A stretch of 64,000 nucleotides of DNA from an uncultured Prochlorococcus sp. (GCA_902622625.1 CACNQS010000003.1:22854-86853), one strand, 5' to 3'; positions 39,363-49,724 are shown, counted from the stretch's first letter. Translations and numbers: made by a program. Notes: a model not told the origin generated them from the sequence alone.

Positions 39363-40796
39363 ATGGCTAAAGATGCACTAATAGTCAAAACAACTCCTTT
39401 GCCTCAAAGTAGAATTTCATTCGAATTAGAGATACCATCTGAGACATGCAAAACGTGTGTAAATGAAACAATAAGTTCTATCAGTCGTTCGGCTAAAATT
39501 CCGGGATTTAGACTTGGTAAGATTCCCAAACAAGTCTTAATCCAAAGAATTGGCATCACACAATTACATGCTTCTGCTCTGGAAAAAATTATTGATAAAT
39601 CATGGCAAGAAGCGTTAAAAATAAAATCTATAGAGCCACTAAGTGAGCCAGAATTGGTAGATGGATTTGAATCTTTACTTGCAAAGTTTAGTCCTGAAAA
39701 ATCACTTAAGGTTACTCTTCAAACTGATGTTGCACCAGAATTAAAACTTAAAAAATCCAAAGGACTAAGTGTTGAAATATCAAAGACAAAGTTTGATCCT
39801 AAGTCAATAGATGAAGCGCTAGAAAAATCAAGAAATCAGTTTGCAAACATTATTCCAGTTACTAATAGAGCAGCAAAATTGGGTGATATTGCTGTAGTTA
39901 GTTTCAAAGGAAAATATAAAGATTCTGGTAAAGAGATTGATGGTGGAACAAGTGAATCAATGGATCTTGAGTTAGAAAAGAACAAAATGATTCCCGGTTT
40001 CGTTGAGGGAATCGTGAAGATGAAAATTGGTGATACTAAAACACTTAACCTTAAATTTCCTGATGATTATTCTCATGAGGATTCAAGAGGCAAAGAAGCA
40101 ATTTTTGAAGTAAATCTTAAGGATCTTAAGGAAAAAGAATTGCCTGAACTTAATGACGATTTTGCAAAACAGTCTGGCAACAAAGAATCATTAAAAGAGT
40201 TAAAGAAAGATATTGAAAAGCAACTTAAAGACAATTTTGAAAAAACTCAAAAAGATATCAAAATTGAAGCTTTATTAGATGCCTTAACAAACGAATTGGT
40301 TGCTGAAATTCCAAAATCTATGATTGATATAGAAGTAAGGAATAATATTGAGCAAACCGCTCAAAGATTTGCTCAACAAGGTCTTGATGTAAAATCTACT
40401 TTCACTCCGGAATTAGTTAAGTCATTAGCAGAGTCCACAAGGCCTCAAGCTGAAAAAAATGTTCAAAGAAATTTAGCTTTAAAAGCATTAGCTGAAAAAG
40501 AAAATATAGCAGTGGAGAAAAATGAAATTGATTTAAAAATGAAAGATTATGAAAATGCAATCTCTCAATCTTCAAAACAAATAGATATTAAAAAATTAAC
40601 AGAAGTAGTAAGTAACGATCTACTCAAAGAAAAATTAATAATTTGGCTTGAAGAAAATTCTGAAGTAAAAGAAAAAACTACAAAAACTTCTAAAGCTACC
40701 AAAACCCCTAAAACTACAAAAGCGACAAAAACTACGACGAAAACTACAAAAACTTCAAAAACAACAAAAACTCCAAATAAAAAAGAAAAAAAATAA
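39363..40796 (+). CDS. tig: trigger factor with Thr/Lys-rich C-terminal tail
   Basis: Trigger factor is the ribosome-bound chaperone with prolyl isomerase activity. The 477-residue product has the ribosome-docking signature GFRLGKIPKQVLIQ (about 50-63; variant of GFRxGKxP), the FKBP-type PPIase domain near 155-250 (GDIAVVSFKGKYKDSGKEID, MIPGFVEGIVKMKIGDTKTL) and the C-terminal chaperone arms. From about residue 437 it ends in roughly 40 residues made almost only of T, K, S, A and P, in which TK pairs recur. It is first in the tig-clpP-clpX-dnaX series. Confidence 0.96.
   Translation: MAKDALIVKTTPLPQSRISFELEIPSETCKTCVNETISSISRSAKIPGFRLGKIPKQVLIQRIGITQLHASALEKIIDKSWQEALKIKSIEPLSEPELVDGFESLLAKFSPEKSLKVTLQTDVAPELKLKKSKGLSVEISKTKFDPKSIDEALEKSRNQFANIIPVTNRAAKLGDIAVVSFKGKYKDSGKEIDGGTSESMDLELEKNKMIPGFVEGIVKMKIGDTKTLNLKFPDDYSHEDSRGKEAIFEVNLKDLKEKELPELNDDFAKQSGNKESLKELKKDIEKQLKDNFEKTQKDIKIEALLDALTNELVAEIPKSMIDIEVRNNIEQTAQRFAQQGLDVKSTFTPELVKSLAESTRPQAEKNVQRNLALKALAEKENIAVEKNEIDLKMKDYENAISQSSKQIDIKKLTEVVSNDLLKEKLIIWLEENSEVKEKTTKTSKATKTPKTTKATKTTTKTTKTSKTTKTPNKKEKK
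40671..40793 (+). repeat. low-complexity Thr/Lys-coding repeat at the end of tig
   Basis: The last 41 codons of tig repeat short units of aca/act + aaa (Thr-Lys) interrupted by Ser, Ala and Pro, for example TKTSKATKTPKTTKATKTTT. At the DNA level this is an imperfect array of 6- to 12-base units and would be prone to slippage, so its length may vary among strains. The unit is in frame throughout, with no stop before 40794-40796. Confidence 0.75.
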
Positions 40797-40861
40797 TTTA
40801 TGAAATTTCTTACTAATTAAACAAAAACCCCTTAAATTATTTATAAGTCAAATACTAATTT

Positions 40862-41506
40862 GTGAACTCAGAAAAAAAACATTTAATTCAAAGCTCAATA
40901 AGTTCTTACGAAAGTAATAATAAAACTTTTGCCGCTGTTCCTACTGTTATAGAACAATCAGGTAGAGGAGAAAGAGCTTTTGATATATATTCAAGACTAT
41001 TGAGGGAGAGAATAATTTTTTTAGGTACTGGAATTAATGATCAAGTATCTGACTCACTTGTTGCTCAATTATTATTTCTTGAAGCGGAAGATCCCGAAAA
41101 AGACATACAAATATATATCAATTCTCCTGGAGGCTCAGTAACTGCGGGAATGGCCATATACGATACTATGCAACAAATATCCCCTGATGTAGTAACAATA
41201 TGCTTTGGAGTAGCGGCAAGTATGGGTGCATTTCTACTTTCTGGAGGAGCAAAGGGGAAAAGATTGGCTTTACCTAATTCTAGGATTATGATTCATCAAC
41301 CTCTAGGAGGTGCACAAGGTCAAGCAGTAGAGATTGAAATACAAGCTAAAGAAATACTTTTTCTCAAGAAAACATTAAATTCACTTTTAGCTGAACATAC
41401 TGGTCAACCTTTAGAAAAAATTAATGAAGATACAGAAAGAGATTACTTTTTATCCCCCTCAGAAGCAGTCGATTATGGATTAATTGATAAAGTTATCAAA
41501 AAGTGA
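40862..41506 (+). CDS. clpP: ATP-dependent Clp protease proteolytic subunit ClpP
   Basis: ClpP forms the barrel-shaped serine protease core for ClpX/ClpC. The 214-residue protein has the catalytic Ser at S120 in [11 protein letters not shown], His at H145 in [11 protein letters not shown] and the conserved DTERDYF segment holding the catalytic Asp region. [20 protein letters not shown] lies upstream. The start is GTG at 40862. The N-terminal extension of some 20-30 residues is probably a propeptide. It is 65 bp after tig and 105 bp before clpX, consistent with a chaperone-protease operon. Confidence 0.96.
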   Translation: MNSEKKHLIQSSISSYESNNKTFAAVPTVIEQSGRGERAFDIYSRLLRERIIFLGTGINDQVSDSLVAQLLFLEAEDPEKDIQIYINSPGGSVTAGMAIYDTMQQISPDVVTICFGVAASMGAFLLSGGAKGKRLALPNSRIMIHQPLGGAQGQAVEIEIQAKEILFLKKTLNSLLAEHTGQPLEKINEDTERDYFLSPSEAVDYGLIDKVIKK

Positions 41507-41611
41507 CAAGGGGTTCTGATTTTTTAAGAATATGATGACGAATCGATATTTATGAGCAATCCTAGTGAATAGGGAATATTTAACACCTTTCACCTTAAAA
41601 ACTTATAATCG

Positions 41612-42979
41612 ATGGCTAAATTCGACGCCCATCTTAAATGTTCATTTTGCGGGAAGTCACAAGACCAAGTAAGAAAGCTTATAGCTGGTCCTGGGGTTTA
41701 TATCTGTGATGAGTGCATAGACCTTTGTAATGAGATTCTCGATGAAGAACTACTTGATAATCAAGCGAACACAAACAACTCTCCACAAGTAAAAAAGAAA
41801 TTAACAACTGATAATCCAAAAAAATCTGTTCCTTTAGAATTAACCTCAATTCCTAAGCCATTAGAAATAAAAAGTTTTCTAGATAATCAAGTTGTTGGAC
41901 AAGAATCTGCAAAAAAAATATTATCAGTAGCCGTATACAATCACTACAAGCGATTAGCTTGGAAAGTTAAAGAAGACAGTAAAAATAGCAATTCAACTGA
42001 TTCACAAGCAACTAAATTACAAAAATCAAATATTTTACTCATAGGCCCTACTGGAAGTGGAAAAACATTATTGGCTCAAACTTTAGCAGAGTTTTTAGAT
42101 GTTCCTTTTGCAGTAGCTGATGCAACGACTTTGACAGAAGCTGGATATGTTGGGGAAGATGTCGAAAACATACTTTTAAGACTTCTACAGAAATCAGAAA
42201 TGAATGTAGAACTAGCTCAAAAAGGAATTATTTATATTGATGAAATAGATAAAATTGCAAGAAAAAGCGAGAATCCTTCAATTACTAGAGATGTCTCTGG
42301 TGAAGGAGTACAGCAAGCATTATTAAAAATGCTTGAGGGAACAATTGCTAATGTGCCACCTCAAGGTGGAAGAAAACATCCGTATCATGACTGCATCCAA
42401 ATTGATACAAGTCAAATATTATTTATTTGTGGAGGAGCTTTTATAGGTTTAGAGGATATCGTTCAAAAGCGTATGGGTAAACACTCTATAGGGTTTACCA
42501 CCAATTCAGATCAAAACAAAGTTGATACAAAAAAAATAGTAGACCCAAGAGATTCCCTGCAAAATTTAGAATTAGATGACTTAGTGAAATATGGCCTAAT
42601 TCCAGAATTTATTGGAAGAATTCCTGTTTGTGCTGTATTAGATCGTCTGACTAAAGAAACTTTAGAATCTATTATGACTCAACCAAGAGATGCATTAGTA
42701 AAGCAATTCAAAACTTTGCTAAGTATGGATAATGTTGCATTATCATTTGAGCCTGATTCTGTTAAAGCAATAGCAAATGAAGCATATAAAAGAAAAACAG
42801 GTGCAAGAGCATTAAGATCAATAATTGAAGAGCTAATGCTAGACATTATGTATACTTTGCCTTCTGAAGAAAATGTAAAAGAATTCACAATAACAAAAAA
42901 AATGGTAGATAATTTGTTCTCATCTAAAATTGTTAAACTACCTTCAGGATCAAAAAGAATTATTAAAGAGTCTGCATAA
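41612..42979 (+). CDS. clpX: ATP-dependent Clp protease ATP-binding subunit ClpX
   Basis: ClpX is the AAA+ unfoldase that feeds ClpP. The 455-residue product has the zinc-binding domain with C10, C13, C32 and C35 (KCSFCGKS ... [10 protein letters not shown]), Walker [16 protein letters not shown] at about 145-159, Walker [14 protein letters not shown], the pore loop within EAGYVGEDV (GYVG), and the C-terminal sensor 2 [16 protein letters not shown] with the ClpP-docking IGF-type loop IGFTTN near residue 290. Length is standard with a Ser/Asn-rich linker. It precedes dnaX by 57 bp. Confidence 0.97.
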   Translation: MAKFDAHLKCSFCGKSQDQVRKLIAGPGVYICDECIDLCNEILDEELLDNQANTNNSPQVKKKLTTDNPKKSVPLELTSIPKPLEIKSFLDNQVVGQESAKKILSVAVYNHYKRLAWKVKEDSKNSNSTDSQATKLQKSNILLIGPTGSGKTLLAQTLAEFLDVPFAVADATTLTEAGYVGEDVENILLRLLQKSEMNVELAQKGIIYIDEIDKIARKSENPSITRDVSGEGVQQALLKMLEGTIANVPPQGGRKHPYHDCIQIDTSQILFICGGAFIGLEDIVQKRMGKHSIGFTTNSDQNKVDTKKIVDPRDSLQNLELDDLVKYGLIPEFIGRIPVCAVLDRLTKETLESIMTQPRDALVKQFKTLLSMDNVALSFEPDSVKAIANEAYKRKTGARALRSIIEELMLDIMYTLPSEENVKEFTITKKMVDNLFSSKIVKLPSGSKRIIKESA

Positions 42980-43036
42980 AATTAGAGTTTAATTTTTTTA
43001 ATTGAATCCCTAATTTTTCTAAATAATGAAAAATAA

Positions 43037-44797
43037 ATGCCAAATATACATAAGCCTTTTCATCAAAAATATAGACCAAACAACTTAAACGAACTGGTTG
43101 GGCAAAAATTTATCTCTCTTACACTCAAACAAGCACTATTAACAAAAAAAATTGCTCCTGCATATCTTTTTAATGGTCCAAGAGGCACTGGAAAAACATC
43201 AAGTGCAAGAATATTTGCAAAATCTCTTAATTGCCAGGCATTTGACCAACCTACGATAACTCCTTGTTGTAAATGTGACTTATGTAGACAAATTACAGAT
43301 GGGAGCGCTCTAGATATTATCGAGATTGATGCAGCATCAAATACAGGAGTAGAAAATATAAGAGAAATTATAGAACGAGCAAGATTTGCACCTACTCAAG
43401 CGAGATGGAAAGTATATGTTATTGATGAATGTCATATGCTTTCAACAGCAGCTTCAAATGCTTTACTAAAAACTATTGAAGAACCACCCTCAAGAGTTGT
43501 ATTTATCCTTGCGACAACAAATCCTGAGAGAGTATTAAATACAATAAAAAGTAGATGCCAAAAGTTTGATTTTAGAAGAATAAGCCCTAATGACATTTTT
43601 CAACATTTATCAGAAATCGCCGAAAAAGAATCCATTGATTACGAAGTTCAGGCGTTAAAAATGATTGCAAAAAGATCTAATGGAGGTATGAGAGATGCAC
43701 AAAGCCTACTTGAACAATTGAATCTTTTCCCAGAAGGGATAACAATTAATAATATCCAAAAACTCCTAGGAGAAGTATCAGAAAGTGAATTAACAAATCT
43801 GATTAAATCATTGGTTGAGAATAATCCAGAATCATTAATTATCACCTGCAACAAATTATATGATGCCGGAAACGAACCTCTTCAAATAATTATCGGATTA
43901 TTGAATATAACAAGAGATCTACTATTACACACTACAAATAATAAATATTCAGATCTTTATTATACGTCTGATGAATTTCGAGATGAATTGAATAAAGTCT
44001 CAAAAACAATAAATAAATCAACAATAATTAATTGGCATAATAATTTGAGAAATATTGAATATCAAATCAAAACAAGTGATAATCCAAGGCTTTGGTTTGA
44101 AATACATTTAACTGGCCTTCTAAGTAATCAAGAGATAAATAGTTTTGAAAATAAGCAAGAAAGTAAAAATAATACGACTGAAGAGAAGCATGAAAGTAGA
44201 AAAAACATTGCAATTCCTAATAATGAAAATATTTCTAATGAAATTCAAAAACCAAGTATCCAAGAAAAGATGACTCGTGAAGAATTGATCGCAAAAAAAG
44301 ACGAAAAATTTGAAAAATTTGAAGTTCTTGAAAAAGAAAGTATTGAAAATATTTCTGAAAATAACCAAAATAATCTTGGATCAAATTTAAAAGATAAATG
44401 GGAATTAATTCTTTCTAAAGTAGATTTACCCTCAACAAGAATGTTGCTTTCACAACAAGCCGAACTTGAAAGTTTTGATTCGGAGAAAATCACAATTGCA
44501 TTATCTCCAAACTGGGAAAGTATGATAAAAAGCAGAAAACTTATAATTGAAAATACTGTAAAAAAGATATTTGGAGATGGAATAATACTAAATTTCTCAA
44601 TCAAACAATTAAACAAAAGTAACCCAACAAACACCCCAGAAATAACTCAAAAAGAAGTAAATAATTTTAGACCAACAAAAAAAATAGAACCAAAAACTAA
44701 CTCCTCAACAAATATATCTAAGGAAAAAACTTATGATGATAGTTCAAAAAACTTAGCAAATTTTTTTAATGGAGAAATTATAGACCTTGATGAATAA
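43037..44797 (+). CDS. dnaX: DNA polymerase III subunit tau/gamma
   Basis: DnaX is the ATPase of the clamp loader and links two core polymerases. The 586-residue product has Walker A GPRGTGKTSSARIFA at residues 47-61, the zinc module Cys cluster (CCKCDLC), Walker B VYVIDECHMLSTAASNALLKT and the sensor region ATTNPERVLNTIKSRCQ. Residues about 370-586 are a variable Glu/Asn/Lys-rich tail, partly low-complexity, typical of tau. A slippery sequence for a gamma-type frameshift is not obvious. The gene ends 1 bp before the convergent glycosyltransferase stop. Confidence 0.96.
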   Translation: MPNIHKPFHQKYRPNNLNELVGQKFISLTLKQALLTKKIAPAYLFNGPRGTGKTSSARIFAKSLNCQAFDQPTITPCCKCDLCRQITDGSALDIIEIDAASNTGVENIREIIERARFAPTQARWKVYVIDECHMLSTAASNALLKTIEEPPSRVVFILATTNPERVLNTIKSRCQKFDFRRISPNDIFQHLSEIAEKESIDYEVQALKMIAKRSNGGMRDAQSLLEQLNLFPEGITINNIQKLLGEVSESELTNLIKSLVENNPESLIITCNKLYDAGNEPLQIIIGLLNITRDLLLHTTNNKYSDLYYTSDEFRDELNKVSKTINKSTIINWHNNLRNIEYQIKTSDNPRLWFEIHLTGLLSNQEINSFENKQESKNNTTEEKHESRKNIAIPNNENISNEIQKPSIQEKMTREELIAKKDEKFEKFEVLEKESIENISENNQNNLGSNLKDKWELILSKVDLPSTRMLLSQQAELESFDSEKITIALSPNWESMIKSRKLIIENTVKKIFGDGIILNFSIKQLNKSNPTNTPEITQKEVNNFRPTKKIEPKTNSSTNISKEKTYDDSSKNLANFFNGEIIDLDE

Positions 44798-44798
44798 G

Positions 44799-46100
44799 TT
44801 AAACTCCAGTATGAAGAGTTTTTCGCCAGAGTATCTTTTTGGGAAAAATAGACATTTTTATTGTTACCCAAGGTATTACTAAAAACCAATGTGATAAATA
44901 GAAAACCGATACAAATATCATCAAAAAATTGCTTTTTTGCAATACAGGTACTTCGCTTTTACAAGAAGAACCGAACCAAAAAGCAATTCCAGATAACATA
45001 AAAGCTGTGAATGAAATAGGCCAGTAAATTGGTGAATCTAATAATACAATACTGAAAACTAAATCAAAAATAGAAACGATTGGAAGTGCATATTGCAAGA
45101 TGAAAAAGTAAGTTAAATCAAATTTCTGCAAATAATCAATTTTATTAGTAAATAATTGATCTCCATAATCAAAGAATCTTTGCAAACCCCCCTCTGCCCA
45201 TCTTTGCCTTTGCGCTAATAAAGCATTTAAATTCTCAACTGCTTCCTCCATGACTGGAGGATCCCATAATATTCCAATTCTAGATTTTGATAATAATAAT
45301 CTTAAACTCAAATCAAGATCATCTGTAACTGTATCTTCATTAAAAGAACCACATGCCAATAATGTTTCTTTCTTAATTAATTGTCCATTGCCCCTTAATT
45401 CAGAAACTCCAGCAAGTGATAATCTTCCATATTGAAAGATTGCGTCCATAGCCATCTCCATTGACTGACAAGAAGTTAAAAAATTCTTACTTATATTTGT
45501 TACTGATTTTCTAAGTTGAACTGCAGACCAATCACCCTCTTCTACAAAACTAAATAACCTTATCAAAGAATCTTGTTTTAATTCAGCATCAGCATCCAAA
45601 ACTAATAACCATTCACCATGAGTAAACTTCAAAGCATAATTCAAAGCTCCTGACTTTCCTCCTCCTGCGTTTGGAGAACGACTTACGACTTTTAGCTTGT
45701 CATATTGTCTAGATAGTCGATCTAAAATTAAAGGCGTCTTATCAGAACTACCATCATCAATTATATAAATATTTAATTTATTTGTTGGATAATCTAAACT
45801 AAATAATCTTTCAACTAATCTTGCTATGACATTCTCTTCATCTCTAGCTGCGACTAAAATATCAAGCACAGGTAACTCTTTATTGCTAATTCTTCTGCCT
45901 ACAGTATTTAGAACATTCTTCCTTTTGAAATTTTTAGAAATAACTATTAAGCCATAAAAAGCAATCACAAAAGAAAGAGCAAATATAATGTAAAATAAAT
46001 TTTTGATATTGTAAGCATGAGGAATAAAAGCTACTAAAAAACAAGCACTAAGAAATATAAACGACTTCAATCTTCGATTTTTATAAAAACCCTTACTCAT
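44799..46100 (-). CDS. membrane-bound family 2 glycosyltransferase
   Basis: A 433-residue processive-type GT2 enzyme. Two N-terminal membrane segments (about 12-30 and 34-52) come before the GT-A domain with LDILVAARDEENVIARLVERL, IYIIDDGSSDKTPLIL, LVLDADAELK (metal-binding DxD) and the QRQRWAEGGLQRF motif (QxxRW) near residue 295. C-terminal membrane segments follow (YFFILQYALPIVSIFDLVFSIVLL and more). The layout is like cellulose/hyaluronan-type synthases and N-glycosyltransferases, but the sugar and product are unknown. It probably makes an envelope polysaccharide or glycolipid. It is 27 bp downstream of the SpoIID-domain gene. Confidence 0.85.
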   Translation of the reverse strand: MSKGFYKNRRLKSFIFLSACFLVAFIPHAYNIKNLFYIIFALSFVIAFYGLIVISKNFKRKNVLNTVGRRISNKELPVLDILVAARDEENVIARLVERLFSLDYPTNKLNIYIIDDGSSDKTPLILDRLSRQYDKLKVVSRSPNAGGGKSGALNYALKFTHGEWLLVLDADAELKQDSLIRLFSFVEEGDWSAVQLRKSVTNISKNFLTSCQSMEMAMDAIFQYGRLSLAGVSELRGNGQLIKKETLLACGSFNEDTVTDDLDLSLRLLLSKSRIGILWDPPVMEEAVENLNALLAQRQRWAEGGLQRFFDYGDQLFTNKIDYLQKFDLTYFFILQYALPIVSIFDLVFSIVLLDSPIYWPISFTAFMLSGIAFWFGSSCKSEVPVLQKSNFLMIFVSVFYLSHWFLVIPWVTIKMSIFPKKILWRKTLHTGV

Positions 46101-46127
46101 AAAAGTAAATTTTTAATTACTTAACTT

Positions 46128-47666
46128 TCATTGAGACAATGTCTCAAATTTTTGCAGTTTTGCATCTCGATAGTAATGATTCAATATTTGTTCATAAGAG
46201 AATCCTAATTTAGCCATTTCAATTGCTCCTGACTGAGATAAACCTACACCATGACCGAAGCCTCCTCCTCTCAAAAGCCATAAATCATCATTTAATTTAT
46301 TAATAGTAAACAAATTACTAGGTATAAAATTTAATACCCGTCGAATATCATCTTTTAGAAGAACAATTGATTTATTACCTTTGTCCGTTTGTATTTCCAA
46401 TTTTGTCACTCTGCCACTAGATCCACGTTCAATAGAATTTAAATCCAAAACATCTTCATTAATATTTATAAGTTTGTTTTTAATTAACTTTTCTTTAATT
46501 TCAAGACTAGAAATTTTCTTATTCCATCGAAAAAGAGAATGATTACTCCCGTAAAACTGATCTTTATCAAAATCTAAAAAATTATTTAAATCAGATTCAT
46601 TTGTAATTGGAAGATTAAAAATTTTATTTAATGATTTAGAACCATCAATTATTGAATTGAAATAAGAATAATCTTGAATTTGCCAAGACTCTCCTGCAGT
46701 AGCAGATACTCCACCATTAGAACCATGGTAAAAGGCATTTATTGGTTGATTTCCATGAGTGAGAATTAAATTTGAAGTTGCGTCTATAGCTTTTTGTATG
46801 TTTTTATTTGAAATTTTAGAAGGCTTATAAACTTGACATTGAGTGCTTATACATAAATGGTATTTATCCATATGAAATCTGTCAGAATTAAATATTCCCC
46901 AAGTTCTTGCAATAACTGCTTGAGCCTTGAGTGCTTCTAAAGGAGAATTCGGTCCAATTTCATATGGCAAAACACCTGCCAAATAGTCGTCAAATTCAAT
47001 TTTTTGAACTAATGTCCAAGTTCCATATGAATCTTTTAATAAATAAAAGTTTTTACCAAAATTGACTCCATTTATTTTTATTTCCTCTTGCGCGTAAATA
47101 TATATAGGTCCTTCAAGTTTGATAACACTATATTCATTTCTAAGAACCGGAGTAATTTGAAAATTTTTTATTTTTCTGGAAATATTATTTTTTAATTCAA
47201 ACTCTGGCAAATTATGTGCAAAAGGAATCCATACTTCCCAATTTTTAGGGTAAGCAACAGTGGTCTCAAATCCTTTATCTTTAAGTTTTTCTGCTTGTTT
47301 TATTGCTGATTCATAGCTAGCAAAAGGACCAAAAACAATTCTTTCGATTGTTTTTGGATTTTTAATAGGTATATCCACCCAGCTAATATTAATCTGTTTT
47401 GATTTATGTTTGATACCATTGGACGATATCAAGTTTAAAAAACCTTTATCAGTGATAAAATTGATATTCTTTTTTTTTGAAAAACTGTCATTCTCCCCGC
47501 CTAAATATTGCTTCAAACCAATTAAAAAATTGCCTTTTTTAATTTCATTATTGAGTTCAACCTTTTGCAATTCTTCTGCTTTTATACTTAAAGTTAATTT
47601 TGTGTTTATTAATAAAAGAGAAATAAATCCTAAAAATAAATTTAAAAGGGCAAATTTAAGTTTCAT
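46128..47666 (-). CDS. SpoIID-domain exported protein
   Basis: A 512-residue protein with a signal-peptide-like N-terminus (hydrophobic FALLNLFLGFISLLLINTKL at about 5-24). Residues about 108-140 (FGPFASYESAIKQAEKLKDK) resemble a SPOR peptidoglycan-binding repeat. The C-terminal half is a SpoIID domain: EFDDYLAGVLPYEIGPNSPL, EALKAQAVIARTWGIFN, INAFYHGSNGGVSATAGESW and the terminal GGGFGHGVGLSQSGAIEMAK. SpoIID proteins are lytic transglycosylases acting on denuded peptidoglycan in spore formers; related LytB-type proteins occur in cyanobacteria. A wall-remodelling role is inferred. It is upstream of the GT2 gene and divergent from rpmI. Confidence 0.88.
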   Translation of the reverse strand: MKLKFALLNLFLGFISLLLINTKLTLSIKAEELQKVELNNEIKKGNFLIGLKQYLGGENDSFSKKKNINFITDKGFLNLISSNGIKHKSKQINISWVDIPIKNPKTIERIVFGPFASYESAIKQAEKLKDKGFETTVAYPKNWEVWIPFAHNLPEFELKNNISRKIKNFQITPVLRNEYSVIKLEGPIYIYAQEEIKINGVNFGKNFYLLKDSYGTWTLVQKIEFDDYLAGVLPYEIGPNSPLEALKAQAVIARTWGIFNSDRFHMDKYHLCISTQCQVYKPSKISNKNIQKAIDATSNLILTHGNQPINAFYHGSNGGVSATAGESWQIQDYSYFNSIIDGSKSLNKIFNLPITNESDLNNFLDFDKDQFYGSNHSLFRWNKKISSLEIKEKLIKNKLININEDVLDLNSIERGSSGRVTKLEIQTDKGNKSIVLLKDDIRRVLNFIPSNLFTINKLNDDLWLLRGGGFGHGVGLSQSGAIEMAKLGFSYEQILNHYYRDAKLQKFETLSQ

Positions 47667-47757
47667 AAGCTAGAACTTTCCTTATCAATTAAAAACTTTA
47701 ATTTGCACCAATGCGTATAAAGGTTTAGATTATCCTAATTAAACACATTTAACTTAA

Positions 47758-47955
47758 ATGTCTAAACTAAAAACTCGTAAATCAGCTGCTAAAAGATTTA
47801 AAGCTACAGCGACGGGTAAATTCATGAGAAGAAGAGCTTTCCATAACCATTTACTTGATCATAAAAGCTCAAAATTAAAAAGACATCTCTCAACAAAAGC
47901 AGTAGTTGATGAAAGAGATGCTGATAATGTAAGATTAATGATTCCATACGCATAA
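47758..47955 (+). CDS. rpmI: 50S ribosomal protein L35
   Basis: L35 is a small basic protein of the large ribosomal subunit. The 65-residue product has the family signature [20 protein letters not shown] and [20 protein letters not shown], with the normal length. It is followed 31 bp later by rplT; the pair is the conserved rpmI-rplT unit, here without infC in front. In other bacteria L20 represses this unit by binding its leader; no such leader structure was recognised in the 91 bp before rpmI. Confidence 0.97.
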
Positions 47956-47986
47956 AGCTTTAACCAATTTTTTTTATTAGATATTC

Positions 47987-48334
47987 ATGGCACGCGTAAA
48001 AAGAGGCAACATAGCCAGAAAAAGAAGAGACAAAATCTTAAATCTTGCAAAAGGTTTTAGAGGCGGCAACAAAAATCTTTTCAGAACCGCAAACCAAAGA
48101 GTGATGAAAGCTCTTTGTAATGCTTATAGGGATAGAAGAAGAAGAAAAAGAGATTTTAGAAGACTTTGGATTTCTAGAATTAACGCATCTGCCAGGATAA
48201 ATGGAACAAACTATAGCAAGTTGATAAATGGAATGAAAAATTCACAAATTATCATTAATAGAAAAATGCTCGCTCAATTAGCTTTAAACGATCCTAAGTG
48301 TTTTGAAAAAATTGTTTCTTCCGTTAACAAGTAA
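47987..48334 (+). CDS. rplT: 50S ribosomal protein L20
   Basis: L20 binds 23S rRNA early in assembly of the large subunit. The 115-residue product has the family signature: [19 protein letters not shown], the basic helix [20 protein letters not shown], the region [20 protein letters not shown], then [16 protein letters not shown] and a conserved C-terminal part. Length is standard. It follows rpmI and is 35 bp before the TPR gene on the same strand, which may share the transcript. Confidence 0.97.
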   Translation: MARVKRGNIARKRRDKILNLAKGFRGGNKNLFRTANQRVMKALCNAYRDRRRRKRDFRRLWISRINASARINGTNYSKLINGMKNSQIIINRKMLAQLALNDPKCFEKIVSSVNK

Positions 48335-48369
48335 AAAAAGAATATAATCTAGAAAAGTAAATTTAAATA

Positions 48370-48927
48370 ATGGAAATATCTTCCTTTCAATCTTATTTAA
48401 TAATTCTTTTAGTTGTATTAATAATAATTTCTATTTTTGTATTTAGGCAATTTCTAAAAACAAGAAGTGAAGAATTAAATTTAGTAAAATTCGAGCAAAA
48501 AGGTTTAGATTCTCTCACTCAAGCTTCAGAATTATATGAATTTGGCTCTATTCAGATTAAAAAAAGATTATATCCTGAAGCAACTAAAACTTTTTTAAAA
48601 GCAATTGAAAATTATGAAAATGAACCTGATGAAGCCAAAGCGATAATAAATAATGCTTTGGGATTCACTTATGCTGCTCAAAATGAATTTAAGAAAGCGA
48701 TTAAACACTATAACTCTGCAATAAAATCTCTTCCAGAATATCCTATAGCTCTAAATAACCTCGCATCAGCACAACAGCGTTTACTTGAGTACGACTTAGC
48801 ATATGCAACTTATCAAAAGGTTTTGGTGATAGATCCAAAAAACAAAACAGCAATAAAAAAAAGTAAGGAATTAGAAAAAAGAAACAACTATAAACCTTAT
48901 AAAGGTATTAAAGATAAGGGATTCTAA
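48370..48927 (+). CDS. membrane-anchored TPR-repeat protein
   Basis: A 185-residue protein with a single N-terminal membrane helix ([20 protein letters not shown], about 9-28). Behind it are about three tetratricopeptide repeats: [20 protein letters not shown], then [40 protein letters not shown] and [23 protein letters not shown] arrays bind partner proteins, so it is likely an assembly or scaffold factor at the membrane. Related cyanobacterial proteins carry roles in photosystem assembly, but I cannot claim that here. It ends 2 bp before thiG and is likely cotranscribed with rplT or thiG. Confidence 0.85.
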   Translation: MEISSFQSYLIILLVVLIIISIFVFRQFLKTRSEELNLVKFEQKGLDSLTQASELYEFGSIQIKKRLYPEATKTFLKAIENYENEPDEAKAIINNALGFTYAAQNEFKKAIKHYNSAIKSLPEYPIALNNLASAQQRLLEYDLAYATYQKVLVIDPKNKTAIKKSKELEKRNNYKPYKGIKDKGF

Positions 48928-48929
48928 AT

Positions 48930-49724
48930 ATGCAAAATTATTCTTCTTTACTAATTGGTGGAAAACAATTTTCTAGTAGATTAATGGTGGGTACTGGCAA
49001 ATACAAATCTACTCAAGATATGGAAGAAAGTTTGTCAAATTCTGAAACGGAAATTATAACCGTCGCTGTTAGAAGAGTTAAAAATGATCAGACCGGAGAA
49101 AATTTACTCGAAAAGATCAACTGGAAAAAATACTGGATGCTTCCTAATACAGCTGGTTGTGTTAATTCCGATGAGGCAGTAAGAATAGCAATTTTCGGTA
49201 GAGAGCTTGCAAAATTGTCTGGGCAAGAAGAAAATAACTTTGTAAAGTTAGAAGTTATTCCTGACAAAAAGTATTTGCTACCAGATCCAATAGAAACTAT
49301 TAAAGCAGCCGAAATTTTAATAAAAAAGGGTTTTGCTGTACTTCCTTATATCAATGCAGATCCTATTCTTGCAAAAAGATTAGAAGAAATAGGTTGTGCA
49401 ACTGTAATGCCATTGGGCTCGCCTATAGGCTCTGGGCAAGGTTTATTAAATTTATCAAATATAGGAATAATTATTGAGAATGCAAAAGTACCAGTAATAA
49501 TTGACGCAGGAATTGGTGTACCTAGTGAAGCTTCTCAAGCTATGGAAATTGGAGCGGATGGTGTCTTAATCAATAGTGCAATAGCACAAGCTGAAAATCC
49601 TCCTCTAATGGCTCAAGCGATAAATTATGGTGTGAAAGCTGGCAGGCAAGCTTTTCTGGCAGGAAGAATTAAAAAACAAGACTTTGCAGTAGCAAGTTCA
49701 CCGGAAAAAAACATATCTATATAA
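48930..49724 (+). CDS. thiG: thiazole synthase ThiG
   Basis: ThiG makes the thiazole phosphate of thiamine from deoxyxylulose phosphate, dehydroglycine and the ThiS thiocarboxylate. The 264-residue TIM barrel shows [11 protein letters not shown] (about 19-29, with the Schiff-base region Lys in the K of a following beta strand), [17 protein letters not shown] (as [14 protein letters not shown]), [15 protein letters not shown], and [26 protein letters not shown] near the C-terminus. No TPP riboswitch is visible, as there is no leader between it and the TPR gene. It is followed by a weak hairpin (49725-49756). Confidence 0.96.
   Translation: MQNYSSLLIGGKQFSSRLMVGTGKYKSTQDMEESLSNSETEIITVAVRRVKNDQTGENLLEKINWKKYWMLPNTAGCVNSDEAVRIAIFGRELAKLSGQEENNFVKLEVIPDKKYLLPDPIETIKAAEILIKKGFAVLPYINADPILAKRLEEIGCATVMPLGSPIGSGQGLLNLSNIGIIIENAKVPVIIDAGIGVPSEASQAMEIGADGVLINSAIAQAENPPLMAQAINYGVKAGRQAFLAGRIKKQDFAVASSPEKNISI

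Noticed and set aside
48900-48935. TPP riboswitch before thiG
   Set aside because: The TPR gene ends 2 bp before thiG and leaves no leader.
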